Source of the DNA: Armillaria gallica
Taxonomy: Eukaryota; Basidiomycota; Agaricomycetes; Agaricales; Physalacriaceae
Direction of reading: 5' to 3'
DNA: 64,000 nt
NCBI GenBank assembly: GCA_037576215.1
Contig: JBANDB010000010.1
Coordinates: 744,001-808,000, forward strand
Shown here: one piece after another, positions 21,591 through 33,248 of the stretch
Layout: the number at the start of each line of letters is the position of its first letter
Numbering within the stretch: position 1 is the stretch's first letter
Made by a program: the position numbers and the translations under genes
Notes under the pieces: model-generated
The model's input: the letters and a program-made list of their open reading frames with translations, nothing else
Told to the model about the DNA's origin: nothing
Database searches by the model: none

Positions 21591-22959
21591 ATGTCTTTCA
21601 CCTCCTCTCGCCGCGCGTCGTTTGATGTCTACTACGAGAAGCTCTACAACGAGATGGACGAGGACGACTATACACCCAGTCCTGCCATGTCAGCACCGTC
21701 AATTCATTCTCTCGCTCGCCATCGTCTGCAGCGCAGACCATAGTTGCGGAGGAGGATGAAAGAGCCAAGAACGTCGACACCGACTCCGATTTTTCGGACG
21801 AAGACCAACCTTTCCATGATATCGACTTCGACGAGCACATCGCCAGCATCAACTTCTATGACTCCCTACCTAGTTTCAACGACACCTACGAAGACCCCTT
21901 CGCTGCCGGCAGCTTCTTCCCGGACATGCCAGTCAGTCCTACGGAAGGCTTCTACGTTAATCCGTAAGTACCGTCCTATCTTCCTGCAGCTAGGTCAATT
22001 ACCTTTATAATTTCAGATCCAGCGTACAGCCCGATCATAACGCCATTCCCCTTCCCCAGTCTCCTGCGCCCGCCCCTGTGTTCAACCTTGACACCTTCAA
22101 GTCTGCCAACAATGTGGAGATCCCATTGTTGCCCACAACGGAGACGACAGAGACGAGCTTGCCGATCACAGAGACGCTCTCGCCGATCACAACAGACCGG
22201 CCCATCATCCCCCTTCGTGCCGGCGGTCGCGCCGCCCGCGCTCGAAGGCGATCCGTCATCATCGCTCCCTCCGATAATGAGGACAGCGACAATGAACCCG
22301 ACGACGACGATTATTGTCCCTCTCCCCCTCTCAATCCCAAAAAACGCAGACGATCGTCTCAACCTGCTGCCCCCCCTCCCAAAAAGGCCAAGGTCGCCAC
22401 AACGAAGGCGCCCGCCAGTTCCTCCACCGGTTCCTCGACCAAGCCCAAGGTCGCCAGGAAACAGCGCCTCCCTCCTGCACCCCGCAACGTCCAAGTGGTT
22501 GGCATCAATCTTTTGGAACTTCTGGACACGATGAACTGGAAATGTCAGGCCTGCAGATGGGAACAGGAGAATCATCGAAAGCCCGATTTCGTTCGACACC
22601 TCCTGACCCATCAGCAGCCCGACAAGAATGACCAGTCGAAGGGTTATTGGTGCAAAGGCTTGAAGCTCGTTGATCGCGAGGCGTACAACAAGATGGCCAT
22701 TCGCGATGGTAGGGAGACGATCCCCGAGGACGCAGGGGAGATCGTGTACTTGTTCGAACAGAGAGTGGGGGGATGCATGCGAAACTTCAGCCGGCGCGAC
22801 GCCCTGAAGAGGCATATTGACAACCCTAACAACTCTTGCTGTGGGCACGCTCTGGAGCCCTTCCAAGAATTCGACTGTAAGTACTTCCTCCTCTTGGAGG
22901 TTTGGGATCGTTATTGATGGTATTCTGCAGTTGTAAAAGAAAAAATCTTCAGGCTCTAA
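21591..22959 (+). CDS. C2H2-like zinc-finger regulator, agaricomycete type
   Basis: Likely nuclear regulator; I recognise the pattern but no named orthologue. The start is ATG 21591 (MSFTSSRRASFDVYYEKLY). An acidic region follows (VDTDSDFSDEDQPFHDID), then proline-rich and basic patches (AGGRAARARRRS, NPKKRRRSSQPAAPPPKKAK) that look like nuclear localisation signals. At the C-terminus WKCQACRW is followed by RKPDFVRHLLTH, a C2H2-like finger with a wider loop than classical ones, then GGCMRNFSRRDALKRH with a second finger-like His/Cys set (NNSCCGH). The first exon meets a TAG at 21741 unless a 65-nt intron (21679-21743, donor GTCCTG, acceptor CATAG) is spliced. Two further introns (21966-22017, 22879-22930) give a TAA at 22957. 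DNA binding is inferred. Confidence 0.7.
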
Positions 22960-23341
22960 AATATTCGCTGTTGGACACCATGCTTATTTTCTATTTTCTT
23001 TTCTTATTTTTTAATGATACTCCACGACGGAACAAAGACTAGGCAAACACTCACCTCTATCTTATTGTATTAGCATATTTTTCTGTAGCGTTATTCCCTC
23101 TTTCTCTAAGTTTTACATTATGCACGTACCTTATGTATTGGACAATGGAATCCCTTGATCAAGCATTATATCTCAACAGAAAAAAGTGAATTCGGGTAAT
23201 ATTGGCTCAGCACTATGTTTTCTTCTTCTTCTTACTCTTGTCCTGGTGGACTCTTGATCGTATACGCTTGCCATTCTGAACTGAAGGCCCCCACCTGTGG
23301 ATTTGGTCGTTACTACTGTTCGTCATTAAAAAAAACGAGTT
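22960..23341. other. Convergent intergenic stretch
   Basis: 3' flanks of two convergent genes. AT-rich (22975-23010 especially), consistent with terminator and polyadenylation regions. No other feature. Confidence 0.5.
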
Positions 23342-23793
23342 TCAGACGTACCCCCGAACCGTCTTCTTCGGCGGCGGTTCATGCACAAATTCTTCAAACG
23401 GGAACCCCCTTCTATACTTGCTCATGCACCAGAGCATATACCTAATGCTGATGGTTAGCGAGCGAACCAGCTGCAGGAGTCCGCAGACAGACATACCGAC
23501 GATCCCGAATAGCCAAGCCAGCCTCTTTCAAATTGGCACCTGTTTTTGTCCATAATTCCTCCCAGCTTTCCGCAGAATACTTCGTTTCCATGGAGCGTCC
23601 AATGCTCTTGAGGAATTCTTCAGGCGTATTGACCGACCCTACGCGTGACCACGGTAATGAAGAATTTCTAGTATCCTGGTTGGAACATACCTCGAGGAGG
23701 GGGTATCGTTGCCGTTGTAAGAGACCTGGCCAGAAAAGGTGTCCATGATCTACTTGCGCCGAAGAATATTGCACCACAGCGACTGGCTAGCAT
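23342..23793 (-). CDS. Mitochondrial small-subunit ribosomal protein mS41 (IGR motif)
   Basis: Mitoribosome small-subunit protein of the mS41/Fyv4 family, defined by the IGR motif. Three exons. ATG 23793 opens a typical presequence (MLASRCGAIFFGASRSW and on, Arg- and Ser-rich, no acids) ending near TATIPPPRG. After a short intron the core reads SVNTPEEFLKSIGRSMETK, WEELWTKTGANLKEAGLAIRDRRY. A second intron (about 50 nt) joins to MLWCMSKYRRGFPFEEFVHE and PPPKKTVRG before TGA 23342. All IGR-domain landmarks are present and in frame. The downstream end is convergent with the C2H2-like gene; 209 bases separate it from the BTB gene on the same strand. Identity is firm from motif order. Confidence 0.88.
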
Positions 23794-24002
23794 TGAGCGC
23801 AAATTGAGCGAAGGAAGGGAAAAATATCATGTGATCTGGTCGCGTCCATTTTTGTTCGAACTCAGTGAAGTCGACAATAATAGTAAGTATGGTTACACGA
23901 TAGTTGACAATACTGCGATGATCTACATCTACTCCTGTATACAAGACAGTTTACCAGTAAATCAGCTTGTAGATAACGAGGTAAAAACTTCAGCAGCAAG
24001 GG

Positions 24003-25119
24003 TCAAGTAATGGTATTGTCCAACTCTGCCTTGATCAACTCGTCCCATGGTGGAAATCCCAACACCAAGGGCATACTATTCCATGCCTCCTGTCTGAAGG
24101 CCTCAGCATCTTGCTGAAATGCCAGTCTGCACCTTGAACAAATGTTTGTAGAATCTTCCTTCACCTCTTTGACGACCTGCAGGACATAGTGCAACAACGC
24201 TGTCCTCATCATCCATGATGTGGATAGACGAGAGTACAGGTTCCCAAAACTACGAGGGCAATTTTTGTTTATGCATCCTGGAGCGGGTGCACGCTGCTTG
24301 CAAACACGACGGATAAAGTCTTGAATAAGCTCTAGGCGCCATTGGAATAAGAGCGTATAATTGCGCATGTCGTCGGGAGAAAGTGAGGACGACGGTCGCG
24401 ATGGGTGGTCGACTAAAAGTTTAGGGTGATCTGCCCGAAGGATGTCGTCGAACCGATACAGGGAAAGAAAATAGAGGGCCGAGGGCACGGCAAGCCGGAT
24501 GTTCGTTTCTCGAGCGAGATTGAGAACGTGCAGAGGGTGAACATACGGGTAGGTCATCTTATCAATGGGCGCCGTATTGACGGCAATGTCCACCATTTCA
24601 TCGTGACCTTTGAGAGTATAAGCCCACGTCTGACTGAGGTGTCGAATACACTGCAGAGCGAAGATTGTTGATAAAGTACTTGGTCGAGAGGCGAAGCAAT
24701 CCTGCAAGATAGAAGAAATCATTGATGTTTTGCGTGTCAAATGTCCTATTGAATAGTATCGTCAGAATTAGAGAAAAGAGACGAAGGAGCTGACTTGCGG
24801 GCCGTCGTACAGTGCCTTGACGAGGTCGGAGAGTGCCAAGGGGGGGTCATACATAGGAACAACCTGGCAACCATCCACCATGTCGTCTGCAGCCTCAGGC
24901 TGGAGCTCGGGCTGGGGCATCTCAAACATGCCTTGAAATATTTCCGAATGCCTAGCAAGGACGCCTCGATGAACCTTGAAGGCTGTCGGGTTTTCTTCCG
25001 TGACAAGAATGATATTTCCGTCATCGAACCAGGGCTGAAACGCGCTAACAGTAAGTATTTTGCTACCAGGAGAGTAGGGAACCTACTTCGCCACGATTCT
25101 CGATAGATGGGACAGGCAT
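24003..25119 (-). CDS. BTB/POZ-domain protein, agaricomycete family
   Basis: Intracellular BTB protein of a family greatly expanded in mushrooms; BTB domains mediate dimerisation and often Cullin-3 binding. ATG 25119 (MPVPSIENRGE) is joined across a 52-nt intron to PWFDDGNIILVTEENPTAF, then KVHRGVLARHSEIFQGMF, the signature FHxxxLxxxSxxF of BTB strands and helices, and LALSDLVKALYDGPQ. A second intron leads to TFDTQNINDFFYLAGLLRLS, a normal BTB end. The C-terminal half has SLYRFDDIL and a cysteine set (CINKNCPRSF, ICSRCRLAFQ), possibly zinc-binding. One frame conflict: around 24654-24657 the frame shifts by one base between NNLRS and CIRHLSQTWAYTLKGHDEM, fitting an inserted base. It is divergent from MON1 with 87 bases between starts. 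Function unknown. Confidence 0.75.
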
Positions 25120-25206
25120 AGTGGTGGTGATGGTAAGAGAACAAGTTGGTTGCAATTATACCAAAAGGATCATGTCAGGCGAATTGGCAGTTGCTAACCA
25201 ACACCC

Positions 25207-27236
25207 ATGTCATCCCCATCGCGGCCTGCAACGCCCAGCGTCGTCGCTCGTGCCTCTCCGTCGCGACTCGCTATTCCGTCCGTACTACGACCGTCGCCGT
25301 CGCTGTCAAATCTTCATGCTCACGGTCAATCTTCGGTGCCCTCGCAGCCAGAAAGTTCGGCATCGTCCATCATCGGTGTTGAGCCCAACGAGGGCATTCT
25401 AGTCCAGGATGTCGATACCGAGGCTGAGACGATAGATTCTGAAGACGTCGTGGTTGTCGGTCAACTTGATGCGTTTGCCGGTGATGCGGAAGCGAAGAAG
25501 ACGCTCCGCGACCAGCTCAGGAAGACCCTCAATCACAGACCCTCAAGGGGTATCTCAACCACTTTTCGCTCTGTATAAAGCTTCTGACGTTGACTCAGAA
25601 CTACCATCACCGTCGCGCAAACGAGGAAAGCAAGTCGAAATCACACTGGATGATATAGGCAAGTATTACTGGCTCCATGTCATCAGGAATGATTCATTAA
25701 GTTATCTCTTAAGATTCGAAATACTTACCTCGTGAATATTTCGTTCTCACAGATGCCGGGAAACCCGTCTTCACAAGGTGAGGATCTCCTAATCTTCGCC
25801 CGACTCCCGAGCATCGGCAAGTAACAATTTGCAGTCAGACAGAAACAGAGTCAGACTCACTTACTTCAACTATTGGCGTCATGCAAGCTCTTATTTCTGT
25901 CTTCATTGATGACCATGATAAATTACGATGCATCAATGCTGGGAACACGAGAATAGTATTTTTACAGCGATCTCCTCTCTACTATGCATGTGTCTCCTCT
26001 TGGGGCGAGCCAGAGTCTGTCGTAAGTAACAGCTTCTTTGTACAGCATCGATCTCATAACGTAAAGACGAGGTCTCACTTGGAGTTCCTCCATCTTCAAA
26101 TTATAAGCATCGTCACAGCGTCCCAGCTGCGTAGAATATTTGAACGTAGAACCAACTTTGACCTACGTCGGCTGCTTGACGGCACGGAGACATTCTTGCA
26201 TTCGATGTTAGACCGACTTGAGTTTGATCTTGCCATGGCTACGTCGTCACTACATTGTCTTCGGCTTGATCCTATGGTGCGGAAACGTGTCGCCGATACC
26301 CTCGTTCCGACATCCAAAGTAAAGGTATGCGGTGTGCTTTTACTATTGAGGGTTTAATTAATTATGCTGGTCCAGGACATACTCTATGTCATCCTCATTG
26401 CACGAGGCCGTGTAGTGACCCTCATTCGACCTAAGAAGCATTCAATACATCCCGCTGACATTCATATCCTCATGAACACCGTTCACAATCCCTCTATATA
26501 TAATTCCCCTGCGGCAGCCTCTTGGATTCCAATTTGTCTGCCCAAGTTTAATCCGAACGGGAACGTGAATGCGTATATATCTTTTTTTCAGAGAGACAAT
26601 CCACAAGAAGCAACGACACTTAGTCCCGGCACCCCGCAATCAAGTCCGAGTGTCAATGTCGTCGATGCTGATGTCGGGACGGCCTTGGTGTGTTTAAGTG
26701 GCGGGGCTGACTTTGATACTATCCGGAGTTGGTGCGACGGGGTGACTCAGAAATTGGCGAACGAAGGCACCCTGAAACTTCTGTCTGACTGCATTCGGTC
26801 AGGACAATCTGAGTACGCCGTTGCGGAGCTCGGGATACCAGGTCTCCGTCACTTCGTGTATAAGTCGCGAGCGCAGGTGCAAGTCACCTTCCCGACATTC
26901 GAGGATCCTTACGAGAATTTAACAGATCGCCGACGGTGAGGTCTCTTCATGTGTGTGTATGCCAACGACTGACTTGGATACAGGATCATCACCCTCTATC
27001 AAGTCCTCCATGACGCCATTCATGCGAAATCCGGACAAAGTGAAACACTGAAACTACAGTACATCAGGACGGAGAAGGAGAGTGTCATGGGGTGGATAAC
27101 ACAACCGTTTGAGATGTACATTGCCCTATCTCCGAGACTCCCAAAGAGCGCTGTAATTGGAGCTGCGAATGCTGTATCGCGGTGGGTGAAGAAGGAGGAG
27201 GGGCGTTTGTTTTTGAAAGATGCTCCTGTCTTTTGA
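25207..27236 (+). CDS. MON1: Vacuolar fusion protein Mon1
   Basis: Mon1, which with Ccz1 forms the guanine-nucleotide exchange factor that activates Ypt7/Rab7 on late endosomes and vacuoles. ATG 25207 opens a Ser/Pro-rich disordered leader. The first longin domain starts with PREYFVLTDAGKPVF, then TSTIGVMQALISVFIDD, NTRIVFLQRSPLYYACVSS and the helix block LEFLHLQIISIVTASQLRRIF. The second begins DILYVILIARGRVVTLIRPKKHS with HPADIHILMNTV and SWIPICLPKFNPNG. The third ends SRWVKKEEGRLFLKDAPVF before TGA 27234. Several introns; one at 25659-25713 is a GC-AG intron (donor GCAAGT) whose splicing is required to keep the DAGKP block in frame. The head-to-head neighbour is the BTB gene. Confidence 0.92.
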
Positions 27237-29320
27237 TGGTCCTTCGTTAATAGATTCTTACGTCTCGATGGATCCTTGTATCATAATTATACAAACTACC
27301 CTGGTACCTCCAATTTATCGTCAGGATCTCCGCCGGCATACAAGCTAGCTGAGATTACCCCTCGAACCAACTTGGCATCATGCATATAAATTACAACGTT
27401 CACAGATATCGCTCCTGGAATTGGGTATACCGAATGCTTACTTATGTCCCTCGAACGGCGGCTGACGAACCTGATGGCACACTATTGCTCTAATCAGGGA
27501 GATAAGGCTATATAAATGACCATGATTGTATTTCATTAAAGATCAACGCGTGGCCCACCCTTTAATTTTTCTAGTCCGCTACCCTAGACTCAGCTCAGGG
27601 TGTGAGTCGCAGTCAAGGCACAACAACACATCGTATTCTATGCTAAACAAAGTCACGAGCATTTTTCTCGTTCAGGCGGGCAGAAGCTGACATGGGAAAT
27701 CGACCTCCATAACAGGACATGCGACCATACGAGGGCGGGATGCCGTACCATTGTTACTTCAAATAGCGATCCCGCTGTAGGCGAATGGCAACGTACATTA
27801 TTTTTCATGACCGAAACACGGGCCCAAAAAATCGGTTCTATGTATTCTCAGCACTGTTCTACGCACCATGAAAAGCCATGGTCCACGCCGCGACTGTCCG
27901 TGTAACCCAACGCATGAACTGTTCAAACTTTGTTACTGCCAGGATGTGCGGTGTTCTGATTTCTGACATCTATATCTGATGGTCCGGTAGTCCTTGCCGG
28001 TGTCGACGTTTTTCAATATGATATTTTCCCAATTGGTGATTCCCGGGGAGTTCTCTTAACAATTCTAATGGGGACTGGCATAGATAGGTGTTGGACGAGC
28101 TACCGCCAATGATAGGGTGGCGCAATATAAGCCCGATATTCAATTTCACATAGACTGATCCTAAGCCTACCTTCTGGCACGCCTTCTGACCCCCAAAGTT
28201 TCGACGCGGCCATTTCCGTATCGCATAAAGACAACTGAGTTAGGGAGGGGAATTTTTTTCTCTGGAGACCACAGATGGAACACCTTGATTGCCGCCATGG
28301 AATAATTTTTTCTAGCTCCAGTAATCTTGTTTGTCGGCCGCCAGGCGGTATTACTGAGTTGGTCGAAAGAAGTCGGCTTAGTGTCCAGGGGGGCGCTAGC
28401 ACGAACGCAAACTAAGCGAAGTGAGCATGCACTACCATTCGCATTCGCATTTGATGCCTACCTATGTACGTGAGCTTCAACGAGTAAGAGTCTGGACCAA
28501 TACCAAGTTCCTGGAAGTGTGGGACTTCGATCACGATGTAGAGTGCCTTTCACAAGCCGTGATTGTGGCGAAACCTGAACTTCTTTGAATGTTCGAGGAA
28601 TGAAGCCTAGGAGAACTTATGGGACGATTTAGTCGCAACTCTCTGCATCTTCAAGTCCTCGTACCTAGCGTCGCTTGCTGCCTCGAAATAGGCGCTACAA
28701 TTGCGTCCGCTCCACGGATCCTTTCAATTTATCGATGCTGCAAGCCTCGCACTACCTTTTATGGTACACTGATCCATCGGAACACATTTTCTAGATCTTT
28801 GACATACGGTTACCCTCCGGACCGCGATGCACGGGTGCGGATTGGAGCCTGGGTGCTATTAGAGGACTTCAGAATCTGGGGGCCCGAGGCTGAACCCCCT
28901 CGTCAGACCGGGAGCCGAAATTGGAACCAAAAGTGCGATTCGAGAATACTTACCAATCTCCACTCATTGCCCAGTTCAAGTTTCAGGAAACTGCAGTGGC
29001 GTATGTTTTGTCAGAGCGTGTTACGTAGGAACCACGCGTAAGGTGAGCGGTTCGTCCTTGGACAGATCAAGCATGGCCGCTGGATTCATCCACCGTTAGA
29101 CGTTAAGGGTAAAACATTGACACCGGTTAAAGCTCTTTGAGGAGAATTTTACTCGATTAAGGGTGGCGGACTGCCTCGGAGTGAGCTCAATCGACAACCC
29201 TGCGATTACAAGAATGTTCCTGGGCGTGAAAAAAATGTCGCGTTGGCAGCAAATCTCGATACAACTGAAGAAGCTAGATGGAAATACGCGTAGCGTTGCT
29301 TGGAAAATATGAAACGAAGT
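27237..29320. other. Gene-poor 2.1 kb intergenic region
   Basis: Lies between the convergent MON1 and Rab GGTase beta genes. The longest frames, 100 codons minus at 28402-28100 and 140 codons plus at 28619-29041, resemble no family, lack splice support and look random. I find no terminal repeats, transposase or reverse-transcriptase motif, or tRNA fold by eye. It may hold a non-coding RNA or an old element remnant, but nothing in the sequence shows it. Confidence 0.5.
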
Positions 29321-30680
29321 CTACGTTGCAGTAGCCGGTGTCACCGGCAACGGACGTCGCTGAAGAGCTTTCCATCTCTTCTTCAACCCTTTTGCTTCAA
29401 TGATGTTGGCTGGCATACAATACACAGGGTCTAGGTCAATCAGTCCTGGGTAGCCAAGGATCGAAAGGCCTGTCGAACAGATGAGAACAACGCTCCAAAG
29501 CTCAATCAACGCCTCAGACCTGCAACGCCAAAGTGCGTGTGAAACACATCTACCATGTCTCCCGGTCGATCTGCGATACCGCCTTGCTCTGGATCCTGCA
29601 GAATAATATTGACTAAGTGGTGACTTAGAAGATGAAGATGGACAGACCTGGGCAGATAGAATGAATGCTGTCAGCTTATCGGCATCAATCCAATCTACTT
29701 TATTGAGAATTGAAAGGGCCGACAAGACCCAGAAGCTGTAGCAGACCTTTAACGAGGAGGAAGTAAGAATTTTAGAAGGCCAAGCGACTAAACGACGTAC
29801 ATCTTCTAACTTCTCAGGGCGACCGTTCAGACCACCATTTGGTAGCTGACGTTCTGAAAGCCACCAAGCAAGGGTATCATGATCGACAACGTCTAGTCGG
29901 TCCAAAATGGCGAGCGCAGCGACACATACAAACACTGATAAGACACTTGTCAAACGGGCTGACATATAATAGAAACAGTGTATTACCCTGAGCAGCATGA
30001 CTTTCTGCTCCTGCAGTACTTCCAAAACCGCCATCAAAGTTTCTGCATTGGATAATGTATGAGACGGTTCTCTCGACATCGAGGTCAGACAAACGACCCA
30101 GCAGAGATAACGCATTAACGGCGCAGTAAAGAAATCGTGTATCAATCTCTCCAAATGAGTCCCCAGCGAAGACACCAGACGGTTGCTGCAATGACAGTAT
30201 GACTGCACAGCTTCATAACGGCGCGAGAACAGGGTTGAAATTAACATACATTTCACTACTCGTTCGACTTCCAATCTGTCCAGAGCATTCTGTGTTATAA
30301 GTATCTGGATAGCGCTCAGAGTTGACAAAAGATGGGCGTCGTGGTCGGGATGGGCACCAAATCCTCCTGTCATCCATTGCGATTGATAGCGTTCGACTCC
30401 GGATGGCCAAATGAAGACTAACCTGCCTCTTCATCCCAGCAGCTGAGGACATAATCTATCATTTCCTCTCTGTCTAGCGCGTCCTGGTGGCCCATGATAC
30501 AGAGAGCAGTGAGGCCCCAGTATATCGCGTTCATCCGGAGGTGAGCCGTGAGATGATAGGCGAGATCATCCTTGCTCTTCAGCCAAAGTAAGAAGATGTA
30601 TTTCGATAAGGTCAAAGACTGACTTTGCCTAGATTCTGAATATAGGAAACGTGCAGGGGAATGAGCAGTTCAGCCGGCAT
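29321..30680 (-). CDS. BET2: Rab geranylgeranyltransferase beta subunit (Bet2)
   Basis: Catalytic beta subunit of type II geranylgeranyltransferase, which with the alpha subunit and Rab escort protein attaches geranylgeranyl groups to Rab C-termini. The start is ATG 30680 ([19 protein letters not shown]). The alpha-alpha barrel repeats follow: [75 protein letters not shown] then [11 protein letters not shown], and [16 protein letters not shown]. The zinc ligands are in place: Asp-Cys where LEDV meets [10 protein letters not shown] across an intron, and His in [14 protein letters not shown]. It ends in a basic tail ([16 protein letters not shown]) at TAG 29321. About eight introns, all joining in frame. 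It shares a 134-base divergent promoter with the MTO1-like gene and functions in the same Rab pathway as nearby MON1. Confidence 0.92.
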
Positions 30681-30814
30681 TATGAGTGGGAAAGGCAAGT
30701 TAGGTAGTTCGGTCCGGGGAGCCGATGCCACAAGGAAATTTTCTATCCTACCACAACCTGACTTTCGGTTGGCCGACTTTGCTTGTCTTTCTGCTTTCTC
30801 TGAATACGCATTGC

Positions 30815-33248
30815 ATGTTTCACCGATTGACCAGGCAGCCATGGAACCGCTTGCGGTTGCACAGATATTTCTCGTCTGCGACAGAGCCGTATCAGGGTAA
30901 CGCAACTGAAGTTCTCACTCCGTACCTTGCTGAATCCAGTCTGTTCAGTGTGTGTCATCGGAGCCAGCCACGCTGGATGTGAGGCAGCGGCTGCATCTGC
31001 TAGAGTGGGAGCTAGGACACTATTGCTAACAAAAAGCTTGGACAAGATCGGTGAACTCTCCAGTGATCCGTCCATTGGCGGCATTGGAAAGGGAACCTTG
31101 GTTCGTGAAGTAGACGCATTAGATGGATTGATGGCCAAGGTTGCGGGTATGTCTATGCTGTCTGTCTTTGAAACTCGCAACTTACGTTTACTACGCGCAG
31201 ATAAGTCAGGAAGCATGTTCCAAATGCTGAACGTGACCAAGGGCTCTGCTGTGTGGGTACGAGATCATGACAGATTTACAATACCAGTTCTTAATAATGA
31301 TTCTACTAGGGTCCAAAGGCACAAATAGACCGGACGTTGTACAAGAGACAAATGAAGAGAGAACTTCGTCGATACCAGCAAAATCTTCGTATTCGTGCCG
31401 CCCGAGCTTCTAGTTTACTAGTTGACGGTGAACCCCACGATCTTCATGTTTCAGGAGTGAAACTCGGTCAGTTCACACGGTTTTATATCCACCTCCGTGT
31501 TGACATTCCTTAGATACTGGTGAAATTATCCACTGCTCAAAAGTTGTTCTTTGTACAACAAGAGAGTACCGCATAGGTATGCATATATCTACGCCAATTC
31601 AGTGGTGCTCAGAACAGCTTTTTCCTCTTCAAGGCACCACTGGAGAGGATGATTTCGAAGGTCTGTGGAGCTCTCTTAGGTGCCTTGGGTTCGAATTCCA
31701 CCAGTTACATACTATCATACAACCACGCCTTGATGGAAAGACAATTAACTTCACCAACCTGACTCGTCAAGATGGCGATGTGAGCCCGTCGCCTTTCAGC
31801 TTCCTCAGCTCCGCTGTAGCCAATGCCGTAGGATTCCAGGCACCTGTACCACGGCAAGTCTAATATACATTCCTGCAGGAGAACCAGATACCCCGCTACA
31901 TGACACAAACAACTTCTGCAACTCATGATATTGTAAGAGACAATATGCACCTCAGTGCTCTTATTGAGGAAGCCAGTGGTATGTATTTTTTTCCTGTCCT
32001 CTTTTTGCGAGGTTGAAACTCTTCTCATAGGATCACAACATTGTCCAACATTGGAGGCCAAAAGTCTGCGATTCAGCCATAATTCTCATCTCGTCTGGTT
32101 GGAATCAGAAGGTTATGAAACAGGTTGTTGATGGTCGTGTTGTTGCTTTCGATCTGCTCATGATGAAATAGATGTCGTATGTGCCAACGGACTCGCCTGT
32201 ACTCTTCCAGAGGAGGTGCAAGAACCTATGTTGCGGACAATCCCTGGACTTGAGAACGTAAAAATGTTAAGTCCTGCTTATGGTATCAAGTATGATTATC
32301 TAGATCCACGGATATTGACAGGTGCGAGCCCTTTATTATGGTTATCTTTTCTCCACTTCTTAGAGTTTTACTCCTGAGAAACGCTTGAGGAGAAGCATCT
32401 AAAGGTCAATATCTTCCTCTCTTTCAAGAATCTGTTCTCACATTTGATTGGTCGTAGGGCTTCTACTGTGCTGGAAAGCCCACTGGCACACCTGGATACG
32501 AAGAAGCTGCTGGACAGGGGATCATCGCAGGAGCCAATGCCGCGCGCTCAGCACTTGGACGTGGTCCTTTTCTTCTGAACAGATCTGAGAGTTTCATCGG
32601 GTCGCTTACCCATGATCTCATCACGAGGGGAGTCCCAGGACCTCGTAAGGATGTCATTACTCCCCGTCTTTTATCTATCTGATGGGCTGACGACAGAAAG
32701 CACGTTGACCTCAAGATCGGAATATCGATTATTCGTTCGACCAGACAATGCTCATATTCGTATGACAGCAAAAGGTCTTTACTTTGCGACAGGCAATGAC
32801 ACAGTGACTGATAAACTCGTAGCTTATGGCGCTGGTGTCATTTCTCGGGAGCGAATGGAATCACACAGTCGCTTGCTAGAGACTTATAATCGCGTCCTGA
32901 ACATTCTGAAACATTGCATCCGCAGCTCTAAGGTAAGACCTTTTCATTTCTAATCTTTTCTTCGAGATTGATTTTTTTCCACTTTAAGAGTTGGCATGCC
33001 CGCGGTCTTCCTGTTGTGTACAGCGAAAAGCGAAAGAGGTTTGGATCGCTTATGCACTCCAGTGTCTTGCCTTACATGTAACTTTCAGTGCTTTCTACAT
33101 ACTGCGACTTCCATCTGTCTCGATAGCAGACCTCATGCGAGAGTTTCCGTTACTAAAAAACGTGGATCCAAGGCTGTTGAAAGTGGTAGAGGATGATGGC
33201 GAGTCTTTATTAGATTATGCTTGCGAAGTCCATTCTTACTTTCCATAG
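30815..33248 (+). CDS. MTO1/MnmG-family mitochondrial tRNA modification protein, diverged or decaying
   Basis: FAD protein of the MnmG (GidA)/MTO1 family, which with MSS1/MnmE modifies wobble uridine of mitochondrial tRNAs. ATG 30815 opens an Arg-rich presequence ([20 protein letters not shown]). Recognisable blocks: [163 protein letters not shown]. Hallmarks are damaged: the FAD GxGxxG reads GASHAG, the SCNP motif reads SSDP, GTPPRL reads IIQPRL, and the block expected as TGTFLxGEIHIG is lost or scrambled. The last 90 or so residues of the family are missing, and a frame conflict lies near 33020-33040. Introns otherwise splice cleanly. Could be a decaying gene or a repurposed paralogue. Confidence 0.75.

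Noticed and set aside
28619..29041. 140-codon open frame in the empty region after MON1
   Set aside because: No family resemblance, no signal or domain pattern, Arg/Ser-rich random-like composition and no splice context.
27237..29320. Transposon or integrated virus in the gene-poor region
   Set aside because: No terminal inverted repeats, target-site duplications, transposase, integrase or polymerase motifs could be seen.
32320..32480. Premature stop in the MTO1-like gene near 32378-32461
   Set aside because: Acceptor CCTGAG at about 32379 and an intron from about 32405 to 32459 give [19 protein letters not shown] in frame; this part of the gene is not broken.
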